The notes beneath the pieces were generated by a model. It was given only the letters and a program-made list of their open reading frames with translations, was not told the DNA's origin and searched no databases. From the NCBI RefSeq assembly GCF_036173125.1, contig NZ_CP108054.1, positions 4,402,001 through 4,466,000 of the forward strand: a stretch of 64,000 bases of DNA, written 5' to 3'. Source of the DNA: Streptomyces sp. NBC_00286 (GTDB taxonomy: Bacteria > Actinomycetota > Actinomycetes > Streptomycetales > Streptomycetaceae). Shown here in pieces: positions 56,926 to 64,000 of this stretch (its first letter is position 1; each line of letters begins with the position of its first letter). Both the position numbers and the translations under genes were made by a program.

Positions 56926-59214
56926 GTGAAACACGTCATCGCCCTCGATGTGGGCGGCACCGGGATGAAAGCCGCCCTCCTGGGGGCGGACGGCGCCATG
57001 CCCTCCGGGAGCCGAACCGGGACACGCAGCGATCAACGGCTACCGCTGCGGGACCCCGGCCTCTCCGTGCTGCACCGGGCCCGCCGCGCCACGAACCGGG
57101 ACCGCGGTCCGGACGCCGTCGTGGAGGCGATCCTCGCCTTCGCCGCCGAGCTGCGCGACCACGGCGAGCGCCACTTCGGCGAGCCCGCGTCCGCCGCCGG
57201 CATCGCCGTCCCCGGCATCGTGGACGCCGAGCGCGGCCTCGCGGTGTACGCGGCCAACCTCGGCTGGCGGAACGTACCCCTGCGGGATCTGCTCGGCGAG
57301 CGCCTGTACGGCGTCCCGGTCGCCCTCGGCCACGATGTGCGCACCGGCGGCCTCGCCGAGGGACGGCTCGGGGCGGGGCAGGGAGCCGACCGCTTCCTGT
57401 TCGTGCCGCTCGGCACCGGGATCGCGGGCGCGATCGGCATCGACGGCCGGGTGGAGGCGGGCGCGCACGGCTTCGCGGGTGAGATCGGCCACGTCGTCGT
57501 ACGACCCGGGGGCACCCCATGTCCATGCGGGCAGCGCGGTTGTCTGGAGCGGTACGCGTCCGCGTCGGCGGTGAGCGCGGCCTGGGCCGAGGCGTCCGGT
57601 GATCCGAAGGCGGACGCGGCGGACTGCGCGCAGGCCGTGCGGACCGGGGACCCCCGGGCGCTCGCGGTCTGGCAGGAGGCGGTGGACGCCCTCGCGGACG
57701 GCCTCGTCGCGGCCCTCACCCTGCTGGACCCCCGCACGCTGATCATCGGTGGCGGCCTGGCCGAGGCCGGGGAAACCTTGTTCACACCGCTACGGGCGGC
57801 GGTCGAGCGCCGGGTGACCTTCCAGAAGCTGCCCGCCATCGTCCCGGCGGCGCTCGGGGATACGGCCGGATGCCTGGGCGCGGGGCTACTGGCCTGGGAT
57901 TTGCTCGACACCACACCTACGAAGCCGGAGGAACCCAGGGTGACGGCAACCCACCTAGGGGCGCGGGACGAGACATCATGCGGCTCCGCCGCGATGGGGG
58001 TCCCCCCGCTCGAGCGAAAGCCGAGAGTGGGGGAGCGACCAGCCACGCACGGCCCGCAGCCCGCAACCGGCAAAGCGCCCATCGTCCTGTCCGGCGCCCA
58101 AGTGGTCCTCCCCACCGGAATCGTGGACGGCGGCCGCGTAATCGTCGAGGGCACCCGGATCGCCGGGAGCGCACCCGATGATGCGCGCATGATCGACCTG
58201 CGAGGCCACTGGCTGGTGCCCGGCTTCGTCGATGTCCACAACCACGGCGGCGGAGGCGCCTCCTTCACCTCCGGCACGGTCGAGGACATCCTCAAGGGCG
58301 TCCACACGCACCGCCTCCACGGCACCACGACGACCGTCGCGTCGACCGTCACCGGCGATATGGACGTGCTCGCCCAACGCGCCGGGCTGCTCTCCGAGCT
58401 GGCCGAGCAGGGCGACATCGTGGGCATCCACTTCGAGGGACCGTTCATCTCGCCGTGCCGCAAGGGCGCGCACTCCGAGGAACTGCTGCGCCACCCGGAC
58501 CCGGCCGAGGTGCGCAAGCTGATCGACGCGGCGCGCGGCCAGGCCACGATGGTGACGCTCGCCACGGAACTGCCGGGCGGCATCGACTCCGTACGCCTCC
58601 TCGCGGAGCACGGGGTGATCGCGGCGATCGGGCACACGGACGCTACGTACGAGCAGACGGTGGAGGCCATCGAGGCGGGCGCCACCGTGGCCACGCACCT
58701 CTACAACGCGATGCCCGTCCTCGGTCACCGCGCTCCCGGCCCGATCGCCGCGCTCCTGGAGGACGAGCGGATCACGGTCGAGTTGATCAACGACGGTACG
58801 CATCTGCATCCGGCGTCGCTCCAGCTGGCGTTCCGTCACGCGGGCGCAAGGCGGGTGGCGTTCATCACGGACGCGATGGACGCGGCGGGCTTCGGCGACG
58901 GCCGTTACATGCTCGGCCCGCTGGAGGTCGAGGTCAGCGAGGGCGTGGCGCGGCTGGTGGAGGGCGGCTCCATCGCGGGCTCGACCTTGACCCTGGACCG
59001 GGCCTTCAAGCGGGCCGTCACCGTGGACGGACTGGCCGTCGAGGACGTGGTCGCCGCCATCTCCGCCACCCCGGCCCGGCTGCTGGGCCTGTACGACCGG
59101 GTGGGTTCGCTGGAACCGGGCAAGGACGCGGACCTGGTGATCCTGGACGCCGACTTCGCTTTGAAGGGCGTGATGCGCCGCGGAGAATGGGTGGTTGAGC
59201 CCCAACTGGGCTGA
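56926..59214 (+). CDS. nagKA: In-frame NagK-NagA fusion (GlcNAc kinase + GlcNAc-6-phosphate deacetylase)
   Basis: One 762-residue frame covers two normally separate genes. Residues 1-338 are a ROK kinase: VIALDVGGTGMKAALLGADG, VPLGTGIAGAIGIDGRVEAG and the zinc site GEIGHVVVRPGGTPCPCGQRGC. Residues about 385-762 are NagA: MIDLRGHWLVPGFVDVHNHG, IHFEGPFISPCRKGAH, GHTDATYEQTVEAI and FITDAMDAAGFGDG. In between, residues about 339-384 are a dispersed intergenic repeat read as protein. A GGAGGA site (57927-57932) and GTG 57940, in the same frame, mark the original nagA start, so NagA may also be made alone. The kinase makes GlcNAc-6-phosphate and the deacetylase makes glucosamine-6-phosphate. Confidence 0.9.
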   Translation: MKHVIALDVGGTGMKAALLGADGAMPSGSRTGTRSDQRLPLRDPGLSVLHRARRATNRDRGPDAVVEAILAFAAELRDHGERHFGEPASAAGIAVPGIVDAERGLAVYAANLGWRNVPLRDLLGERLYGVPVALGHDVRTGGLAEGRLGAGQGADRFLFVPLGTGIAGAIGIDGRVEAGAHGFAGEIGHVVVRPGGTPCPCGQRGCLERYASASAVSAAWAEASGDPKADAADCAQAVRTGDPRALAVWQEAVDALADGLVAALTLLDPRTLIIGGGLAEAGETLFTPLRAAVERRVTFQKLPAIVPAALGDTAGCLGAGLLAWDLLDTTPTKPEEPRVTATHLGARDETSCGSAAMGVPPLERKPRVGERPATHGPQPATGKAPIVLSGAQVVLPTGIVDGGRVIVEGTRIAGSAPDDARMIDLRGHWLVPGFVDVHNHGGGGASFTSGTVEDILKGVHTHRLHGTTTTVASTVTGDMDVLAQRAGLLSELAEQGDIVGIHFEGPFISPCRKGAHSEELLRHPDPAEVRKLIDAARGQATMVTLATELPGGIDSVRLLAEHGVIAAIGHTDATYEQTVEAIEAGATVATHLYNAMPVLGHRAPGPIAALLEDERITVELINDGTHLHPASLQLAFRHAGARRVAFITDAMDAAGFGDGRYMLGPLEVEVSEGVARLVEGGSIAGSTLTLDRAFKRAVTVDGLAVEDVVAAISATPARLLGLYDRVGSLEPGKDADLVILDADFALKGVMRRGEWVVEPQLG
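57955..58060. repeat. Dispersed intergenic repeat inside the nagK-nagA frame
   Basis: AGGGGCGCGGGACGAGACAT, CATGCGGCTCCGCCGCGATG, GGGGTCCCCCCGCTCGAGCG, then AAAGCCGAGAGTGGGGGAGC and GACCAGCCACGCACGGCCCG. The AAAGCC run has one more A than the matching AAGCC of the other copies in the window. The repeat begins five codons after the nagA GTG. Confidence 0.9.
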
Positions 59215-59339
59215 TTCTGCCGTTTGTTGAGCCGGGCGGCTGGCCTGCGGAACTGGGCCGACCGCCGTCCGGCTGGCATGATCGGTCATCCGGACAAGGC
59301 CGGACAAGGTAAGCGCGCACTCGGGGGAGGTCGGCCCGG

Positions 59340-60269
59340 ATGATCCTCACGGTCACGCTGAACACCGCTCTCGACATCACGTACTACGTACCGTCCCTGC
59401 GCCCGCACGCCTCGCACCGCGTGACGGAGGTCACCGAACGCCCCGGCGGCAAGGGCCTGAACGTGGCCCGGGTGCTGGCGGCGCTCGGCCACGAGGTGAC
59501 CGTGACGGGTTTCGTGGGCGGGGCGACCGGGCGCGCCCTCCAGGACCAACTCGCGTCCACCGAGGGCGTCGTGGACGCGCTGGTCCCGGTGACGGGTCCG
59601 ACCCGCCGCACCATCGCGGTGGTCGACACGACGACCGGTGACACGACTCAGCTCAACGAGCCGGGCCCGCTCGTCTCCCCCGCCGAGTGGCGGGCGTTCC
59701 AGGACGCGTACGAGGAACTGCTGCCCGCGGCCTCCGCGGTGGCCCTGTGCGGCAGCCTCCCACCCGGCGTCCCGGTAGGCGCGTACGCCCAACTCGTCCG
59801 CACGGCCCGCTCCGCGTCGGTCCCGGTCCTCCTCGACACCAGCGGCGAACCCCTCCGCCGAGGCGTAGCCGCCCGCCCCGACCTCGTCAAACCGAACACC
59901 GACGAGCTGGCCGAACTCACCGGCTCCCACGAGCCGTTGCAGGCCACGCGGGACGCCCGCCGCCGCGGCGCCCACGCGGTGGTCGCCTCCCTGGGCCCGG
60001 AGGGCCTGCTGGCCCTGAACGCGGAGGGCCACTGGCGAGCGACACCGCCGGCCCCGGTCGAGGGCAACCCGACGGGGGCAGGCGACTCGGTCGTCGCGGG
60101 CCTGCTGTCGGGCCTGGTGGAGGGTCTGCCTTGGCCGGAGAGGCTGGCCCGCGCGGTCGCGTTGTCGACGGCGACGGTACTGGCGCCGGCGGCGGGCGAG
60201 TTCGACGGGCGGGCGTACGAGGAGTTGCTGGAGCAGGTAACGGTGACGGGCGAGTCCAGCGCGGCCTGA
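59340..60269 (+). CDS. PfkB-family hexose-phosphate kinase (1-phosphofructokinase type)
   Basis: A 309-residue ribokinase-fold kinase. The N-terminal signature is RPGGKGLNVARVLAALGHEV and the catalytic motif is NPTGAGDSVVAGLLSGLVEG, with Asp as the base near residue 248. The N-terminus MILTVTLNTALDITYYV fits the tagatose-6-phosphate/1-phosphofructokinase group. ATG 59340 follows GGGGGAGG. It lies 125 bp after nagA in the same direction and may serve a related sugar phosphate. Confidence 0.9.
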   Translation: MILTVTLNTALDITYYVPSLRPHASHRVTEVTERPGGKGLNVARVLAALGHEVTVTGFVGGATGRALQDQLASTEGVVDALVPVTGPTRRTIAVVDTTTGDTTQLNEPGPLVSPAEWRAFQDAYEELLPAASAVALCGSLPPGVPVGAYAQLVRTARSASVPVLLDTSGEPLRRGVAARPDLVKPNTDELAELTGSHEPLQATRDARRRGAHAVVASLGPEGLLALNAEGHWRATPPAPVEGNPTGAGDSVVAGLLSGLVEGLPWPERLARAVALSTATVLAPAAGEFDGRAYEELLEQVTVTGESSAA

Positions 60270-60288
60270 GAAGCCCTCGAGCCTGCTG

Positions 60289-61272
60289 CTAGCCCTTGCT
60301 CAGCGACAGCTGGTCGAGCACCGCGTCACACTGGTTGCCCTCGGCGCAGGCGATCTCGATGAGGTTGGCGCCCTTGGTCAGGTTGACCGGGGCCCAGGTC
60401 GTCTGCCAGCCCTTCTCCCAGTCGCCCTTCGGGGCCTGCTTCTCACCGATGAAGTTCTTCATGTTCAGCGGCGAGGTGTTCGGCTTGCCGTTGACCACGA
60501 CGGTCGCGTTGGCGTCGACACCGGGGATGCCGTAGCGGACGTCCAGCCGGTAGGTGCCGGCCTTCTCGATGCCCTTGACGGCCCACACGACCTTGGCACC
60601 GACCTTGTTGAAGCCCGTCACATAGACACCGCCGCCCGCCTCGGCGCCCTTGAACTGGGTGTCGACGGTCGTGCCGCCCTCCAGACGCAGGGTTTTCGCG
60701 TCGATCTTCGGCAGCTCGGCCTCGTCCTTCGCCGGCTTCGAAGCCGGCGCGCTCGGCTCGGTGTTCTGCCCCGCCGTCGGCGTCGAACCCCCCGCCTCGT
60801 TCCCCCCGGGATCTTCGTCGCCGCCCATCATCGCGACCCCGATGCCGATCACGACGGCCGCGACCACGGCGATCGCGCCGATCAGGAGGCCCTTGGTGTT
60901 GGGACCACGGCCACGGCCACCACCGCCGCCGCCCATACCGCTGCTCGGCAGGGGCGTGCGCGTCGTGGGCGTGCCGCCGCCGAACGTCTCCGGGGCCTGG
61001 TAGTGCGACTGCCCGTACGTGTCCTGACCCTGCGGCGCCGGAGCCTGCGCGTACTGCGCGGTCGGCGCCGTCTGGGAAGCCTGCTGCGACTGCTGGGCCT
61101 GCTGGCCGTACTGGCGCTCGCCGACCGCCCGCACCCGGTTGACCGAACCGGGGTAGCCGTAGCCCACGCCTCCGTCTGGCGGCGTGGCTCCGGCGGCCTG
61201 ACCGTCGGCGTAGAGATAGCCGAACGGGTCGTCGTCCTCGGGCGTGCTCGCGCCGTTGTTGCCGGGCGTCAT
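60289..61272 (-). CDS. Membrane-anchored carbohydrate-binding-module protein
   Basis: A 327-residue protein. Residues 1-125 are a cytoplasmic, Gln/Ala/Pro-rich low-complexity region (QYGQQAQQSQQASQTAPTAQ). One membrane helix follows at about 126-147 (GLLIGAIAVVAAVVIGIGVA). A Pro/Ser spacer leads to a C-terminal CBM6/CBM35-like beta-sandwich at about 195-327 (LRLEGGTTVDTQFKGAEAGG, AGTYRLDVRYGIPGVDANAT, NLIEIACAEGNQCDAV). Two cysteines near the end may pair. It probably binds glycans at the cell surface. Confidence 0.85.
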   Translation of the reverse strand: MTPGNNGASTPEDDDPFGYLYADGQAAGATPPDGGVGYGYPGSVNRVRAVGERQYGQQAQQSQQASQTAPTAQYAQAPAPQGQDTYGQSHYQAPETFGGGTPTTRTPLPSSGMGGGGGGRGRGPNTKGLLIGAIAVVAAVVIGIGVAMMGGDEDPGGNEAGGSTPTAGQNTEPSAPASKPAKDEAELPKIDAKTLRLEGGTTVDTQFKGAEAGGGVYVTGFNKVGAKVVWAVKGIEKAGTYRLDVRYGIPGVDANATVVVNGKPNTSPLNMKNFIGEKQAPKGDWEKGWQTTWAPVNLTKGANLIEIACAEGNQCDAVLDQLSLSKG

Positions 61273-61390
61273 CCCTAGGTCTCCTCAGCGGGTTTGGTGC
61301 AGATGCGATGGGTGGGTAGAGGGGCGAGCCTACCCGCTCTACAGGCCCCAAACGGGTGACTCAGCTCGCACAACACCTCTGACCTGCGCT

Positions 61391-63091
61391 TCAGCCCGCA
61401 CGTCGATGTGCTTTGGGACGAGACCGTTTCTCTACGTACATCCGCTCGTCAGCGGACTTCAACACTTCGTCCGCAGTCATGCCGCAATGTGCCCATCCGA
61501 TGCCGAAGCTCGCGCCGACCCGCATCGCGCGGCCGTCGACCCGGATCGGCTGGATGATCTCGTTACGCAGCCGGACCGCGAGGTCCTGTGCGTCGGCCCG
61601 GCCGAGCCCGTCGGCGAGGACCACGAACTCGTCGCCACCGAGCCGCGCGACCGTGTCCCCGTCCCGTACGCCGCTGCTCAATCGGCGCGCGACCTCGATC
61701 AGCACGGCGTCGCCGGCGTTGTGCCCGAAACGGTCGTTGATCGACTTGAAGCCGTCGAGGTCGCAGAAGAGCACCGCGAGCCCCTTCGTACCGTCGTCCG
61801 TCTCGCCCTGCGGCGCGATGGTGTGCACATGGTGGTCGTACGCGTCGAAGGCCTCGAGGGCCGGCCGGAAGTCGAACCCGTGCCCGTCCGCGTCGTACGC
61901 GGGCGCCCCGCCGTGCTCCCCTTGATCCCCGCCGTACTCGCCGTGCTGCGCATAGGCCGCGTCCAGCGTGTCCACCGGTCCCGGTGCCACGGCTGCGGGG
62001 CGGCTGCACAGCCGGGCGGAGAGCCGGGCGCGCAGTTCGGCGGAGTTCGGCAGTCCGGTGAGCGAGTCGTGCGAGGCGCGGTGGGCGAGCTGGAGCTCGC
62101 GGCGCTTGCGCTCCTCGATGTCCTCGACGTGGGTGAGCAGGAAGCGCGGCCCGTCGGCGGCGTCCGCGACCACGCTGTTGCGCAGGGAGACCCAGACATA
62201 CGTCCCGTCGCGGCGCCCGAGCCGCAGCTCGGCGCGCCCGCCTTCCGCGGACGTACGCAGCAGGGTGCCGATGTCCTCGGGGTGGACCAGGTCGGAGAAG
62301 GAGTAGCGGCGCATCGCGGAGGCGGGGCGGCCGAGGAGGCGGCACAGCGCGTCGTTGGTCCGCAGGATGCGTCCGTGCTGGTCGCCGCCCATCTCGGCGA
62401 TGGCCATGCCGGAAGGGGCGTACTCGAAGGCCTGGCGGAAGCTTTCCTCGCTGGCGCGCAGAGCCTGCTGCTCCCGCTCCAGGCGGACGAGGGCGCGCTG
62501 CATGTTGGCCCTGAGCCGGGCGTTGCTGATCGCGATGGCCGCCTGGAACGCGTACATCTGCAGTGCCTCGCGCCCCCAGGCGCCGGGAATCCGTCCGTTG
62601 CGCGGGCGGTCGACGGAGAGCACGCCGATCAGCTCGCCACAGGCGCCGCCGGGCACACCTGGCGTGTACATGGGCGCGAAGAGGCGGTCGGAGGGGTGCC
62701 ACTCGTCCTCGAAGCGGGGCGGGGGGCCGTCGGTGTACCACTGCGGGACGTCGTCCTCGTCGAGGACCCAGCCCTCGGTGTGGGGTATGAAACGCAGGTC
62801 GCCCCAGGCCTCGCCCATGTTCAGCCGGCGCTCCCAGGAGGCGCGGGAGCCGACACGGCCGGTGATGAGCGCCTCGGCGGCGGAGTTCCCGGCGAAGGCG
62901 GCGACGACGAGGTCCCCGTCGGGGCGTACGAGATTCACGGCGGCGATTTCGTAGCCCAGACCCGTCACGACTCCGTCGGCGACGGTCTGCAGCGTGTCGG
63001 CCAGGCTGCGTGCCGTGTTCATGTCGGCCATGACCTGATGCAGCTGCCGCAGGGTCGCAAGACGGACGTACGGCTCCGACTCGGTCTCCAT
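61391..63091 (-). CDS. cdgB: Diguanylate cyclase CdgB (GAF-PAS-GGDEF)
   Basis: A 566-residue cytosolic enzyme making cyclic di-GMP. The GAF domain is at about residues 25-190 (SLADTLQTVADGVVTGLGYE), PAS at about 210-335 (SFRQAFEYAPSGMAIAEMGG) and GGDEF at about 345-560. The catalytic signature ARLGGDEFVVLADGL is intact, and RDGD five residues before GGDEF is an RxxD inhibitory site. About 80 Ala/Gly/Asp/His-rich residues are inserted between the first GGDEF helix (SHDSLTGLPNSAELRARLSA) and the VLFCDLDGFKSINDRFGHNA strand. In S. coelicolor cdgB is SCO4281 and a direct BldD target. Confidence 0.94.
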   Translation of the reverse strand: METESEPYVRLATLRQLHQVMADMNTARSLADTLQTVADGVVTGLGYEIAAVNLVRPDGDLVVAAFAGNSAAEALITGRVGSRASWERRLNMGEAWGDLRFIPHTEGWVLDEDDVPQWYTDGPPPRFEDEWHPSDRLFAPMYTPGVPGGACGELIGVLSVDRPRNGRIPGAWGREALQMYAFQAAIAISNARLRANMQRALVRLEREQQALRASEESFRQAFEYAPSGMAIAEMGGDQHGRILRTNDALCRLLGRPASAMRRYSFSDLVHPEDIGTLLRTSAEGGRAELRLGRRDGTYVWVSLRNSVVADAADGPRFLLTHVEDIEERKRRELQLAHRASHDSLTGLPNSAELRARLSARLCSRPAAVAPGPVDTLDAAYAQHGEYGGDQGEHGGAPAYDADGHGFDFRPALEAFDAYDHHVHTIAPQGETDDGTKGLAVLFCDLDGFKSINDRFGHNAGDAVLIEVARRLSSGVRDGDTVARLGGDEFVVLADGLGRADAQDLAVRLRNEIIQPIRVDGRAMRVGASFGIGWAHCGMTADEVLKSADERMYVEKRSRPKAHRRAG

Positions 63092-63559
63092 GCTCGCTCT
63101 CCCCGAGACCTCGACAGCAACTCCAGAGTTGTCCGGGCTTCTCGCCTGTCTTCTCGTTCTGTACTGATCGACTACCGATTGTGGACTGGTCGCTTACCGA
63201 TCGCCTGGCCGATCCCCGGATCTCTTCTGGATCGCCTATCGATTGCAGCGTTCCCCGCCACTGAATCACAGCGCGCTCCCCACTCGGTACACAGGGTCAA
63301 CAAAATATGGCCCTTGTGACTCAAGTCACAGCTAAAGATGAGCAGTTGAGTGGAGTTTCTGCGTTTTCACCGTGCGTTTACTGAACGCGAATATGTGGAG
63401 CCTGTGAGGTTACCGGACACAGAGCGATCGCCGGCCGGACGCCGGTGACCGGACGGGGACAGACAGGCCGGCAGGGCCGCGGTCGGGCGTCGGTCCTAGG
63501 ACCCGTCTCGGGCGCTGGTCCGATGCGCGGACCGGAGCGGGGAGACTAGCGTCCGGTAC
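63092..63559. promoter_or_regulatory. cdgB upstream region with BldD-like and Crp-like sites
   Basis: A 468-bp divergent gap. GGTACACAGGGTCAA (63286-63300) matches the BldD consensus nTnACnC(A/T)GnGTnAn except at its second position. TGTGACTCAAGTCACA (63315-63330) is a perfect TGTGA-N6-TCACA palindrome that also satisfies the Streptomyces Crp pattern GTG-N6-GNCAC. Several short CGATTG or CGATC repeats lie between 63165 and 63245. Confidence 0.65.
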
Positions 63560-64000
63560 GTGCTGACGACTCCTCCTGCCCCACGCGCGCCCCTCAACCC
63601 CACCGCTGACGGGCATGCTGATGGGGTGAGTGACGACGAGTTCCGCGCCGCCATGTCCCGGCTGGCCGCGGGCGTGGTGCTGGTGACCGCGCACGAGCCC
63701 GCGCTGGATCCCGAAGGGCCGGGAGGTGAGGACGTCGGAATGACGGCGACCGCCTTCATGTCCGTGTCCCTGGACCCGCCCCTGGTCCTGGTCAGCCTGC
63801 GCGAGGGTTCCCGCATGGACGACCTGCTCGACGAGCAGCCCCTGTGGGCGGTCTCGGTCCTCTCCGAGAGCCAGCGCCACATCGCGGGCCGCTTCGCCAT
63901 GAAGGGCCGTATCTCCGACCGCCTCCTCTTCGAGGACATTCCGTACGTACGCGGAGAGGCCTCCGGGGCGCTGCTCGTACGCGGCGCCCTGGCGACCCTG
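63560..64000 (+). CDS. Flavin reductase family protein (3' end outside window)
   Basis: The frame runs off the right edge. MSRLAAGVVLVTAHEPALDP, GMTATAFMSVSLDPPLVLVS and LLDEQPLWAVSVLSESQRHI match the FMN-binding split-barrel reductases that supply reduced flavin to monooxygenases. GTG 63560 gives the longer form (MLTTPPAPRAPLN start); GTG 63626 is the alternative. Above 63560, TAGCGT (63548-63553) sits about six bases before the GTG, so a leaderless start is possible. The S. coelicolor neighbour of cdgB is of the same type. Confidence 0.88.
   Translation, partial: MLTTPPAPRAPLNPTADGHADGVSDDEFRAAMSRLAAGVVLVTAHEPALDPEGPGGEDVGMTATAFMSVSLDPPLVLVSLREGSRMDDLLDEQPLWAVSVLSESQRHIAGRFAMKGRISDRLLFEDIPYVRGEASGALLVRGALATL

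Overview
The window is chromosomal DNA of a Streptomyces species. It is very GC-rich with a strong third-position GC bias, GTG and TTG starts are common, and the gene set matches the block around SCO4280-SCO4345 of S. coelicolor (mqnB, mqnD, XPB-type helicase, murQ, groEL2, scoF4, thrC, otsA/otsB, nagK/nagA, cdgB). That assignment rests on recognised proteins and remembered gene order, not on an alignment.

Layout. 1-18.5 kb: an exported double SnoaL/NTF2 protein (cut by the left edge), an aldo/keto reductase, an RNA ligase-like phosphodiesterase, a Uma2 nuclease, a MarR-MFS pair, a CtpE-like P-type ATPase, a large Hsp90/sacsin-type ATPase, and the futalosine menaquinone genes mqnB-mqnD with a DUF2771 lipoprotein. 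18.6-23.2 kb: a cold-shock-domain protein, then a lower-GC stretch with a lone large serine recombinase, then membrane and HAD proteins. 23.2-24.3 kb: about 1 kb of repeats. 24.3-34.3 kb: a nucleic-acid motor cluster (helicase-like WYL protein, XPB helicase, HelD-type RNA polymerase motor) surrounding two tiny secreted peptides and an unusual fusion of a YqhA-type membrane domain to an IstB-type ATPase. 35-42.9 kb: cutC, an HD protein, a Cmx-like efflux pump, an MDMPI-GNAT fusion, and the amino-sugar recycling genes rpiR and murQ. 42.9-46.4 kb: an accessory island of toxin-antitoxin genes and remnants. 46.6-56.8 kb: groEL2, scoF4, a MoaD/ThiS carrier, thrC, gpgS, otsA, otsB and a sugar-binding lipoprotein. 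56.9-64 kb: nagK joined in frame to nagA, a PfkB kinase, a carbohydrate-binding membrane protein, the diguanylate cyclase cdgB and a flavin reductase (cut by the right edge).

How the genes connect. murQ, nagK and nagA convert cell-wall amino sugars to glucosamine-6-phosphate precursors, and a good DasR-type site precedes nagK. gpgS, otsA and otsB make glucosylglycerate and trehalose precursors. mqnB and mqnD act in menaquinone synthesis. groEL2 sits behind two CIRCE operators. A BldD-like box and a Crp-like site lie upstream of cdgB.

The main oddities are: (1) two approximately 290-bp MITE-like elements with 30-bp terminal inverted repeats, whose five differences across a 102-bp core all fall outside the predicted stems; (2) a nagK-nagA fusion carrying a copy of the dispersed intergenic repeat, held in frame by one extra A; (3) the YqhA-IstB fusion; and (4) a toxin gene with a stop at codon 6. 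The dispersed repeat occurs about 16 times, nearly always at gene ends.
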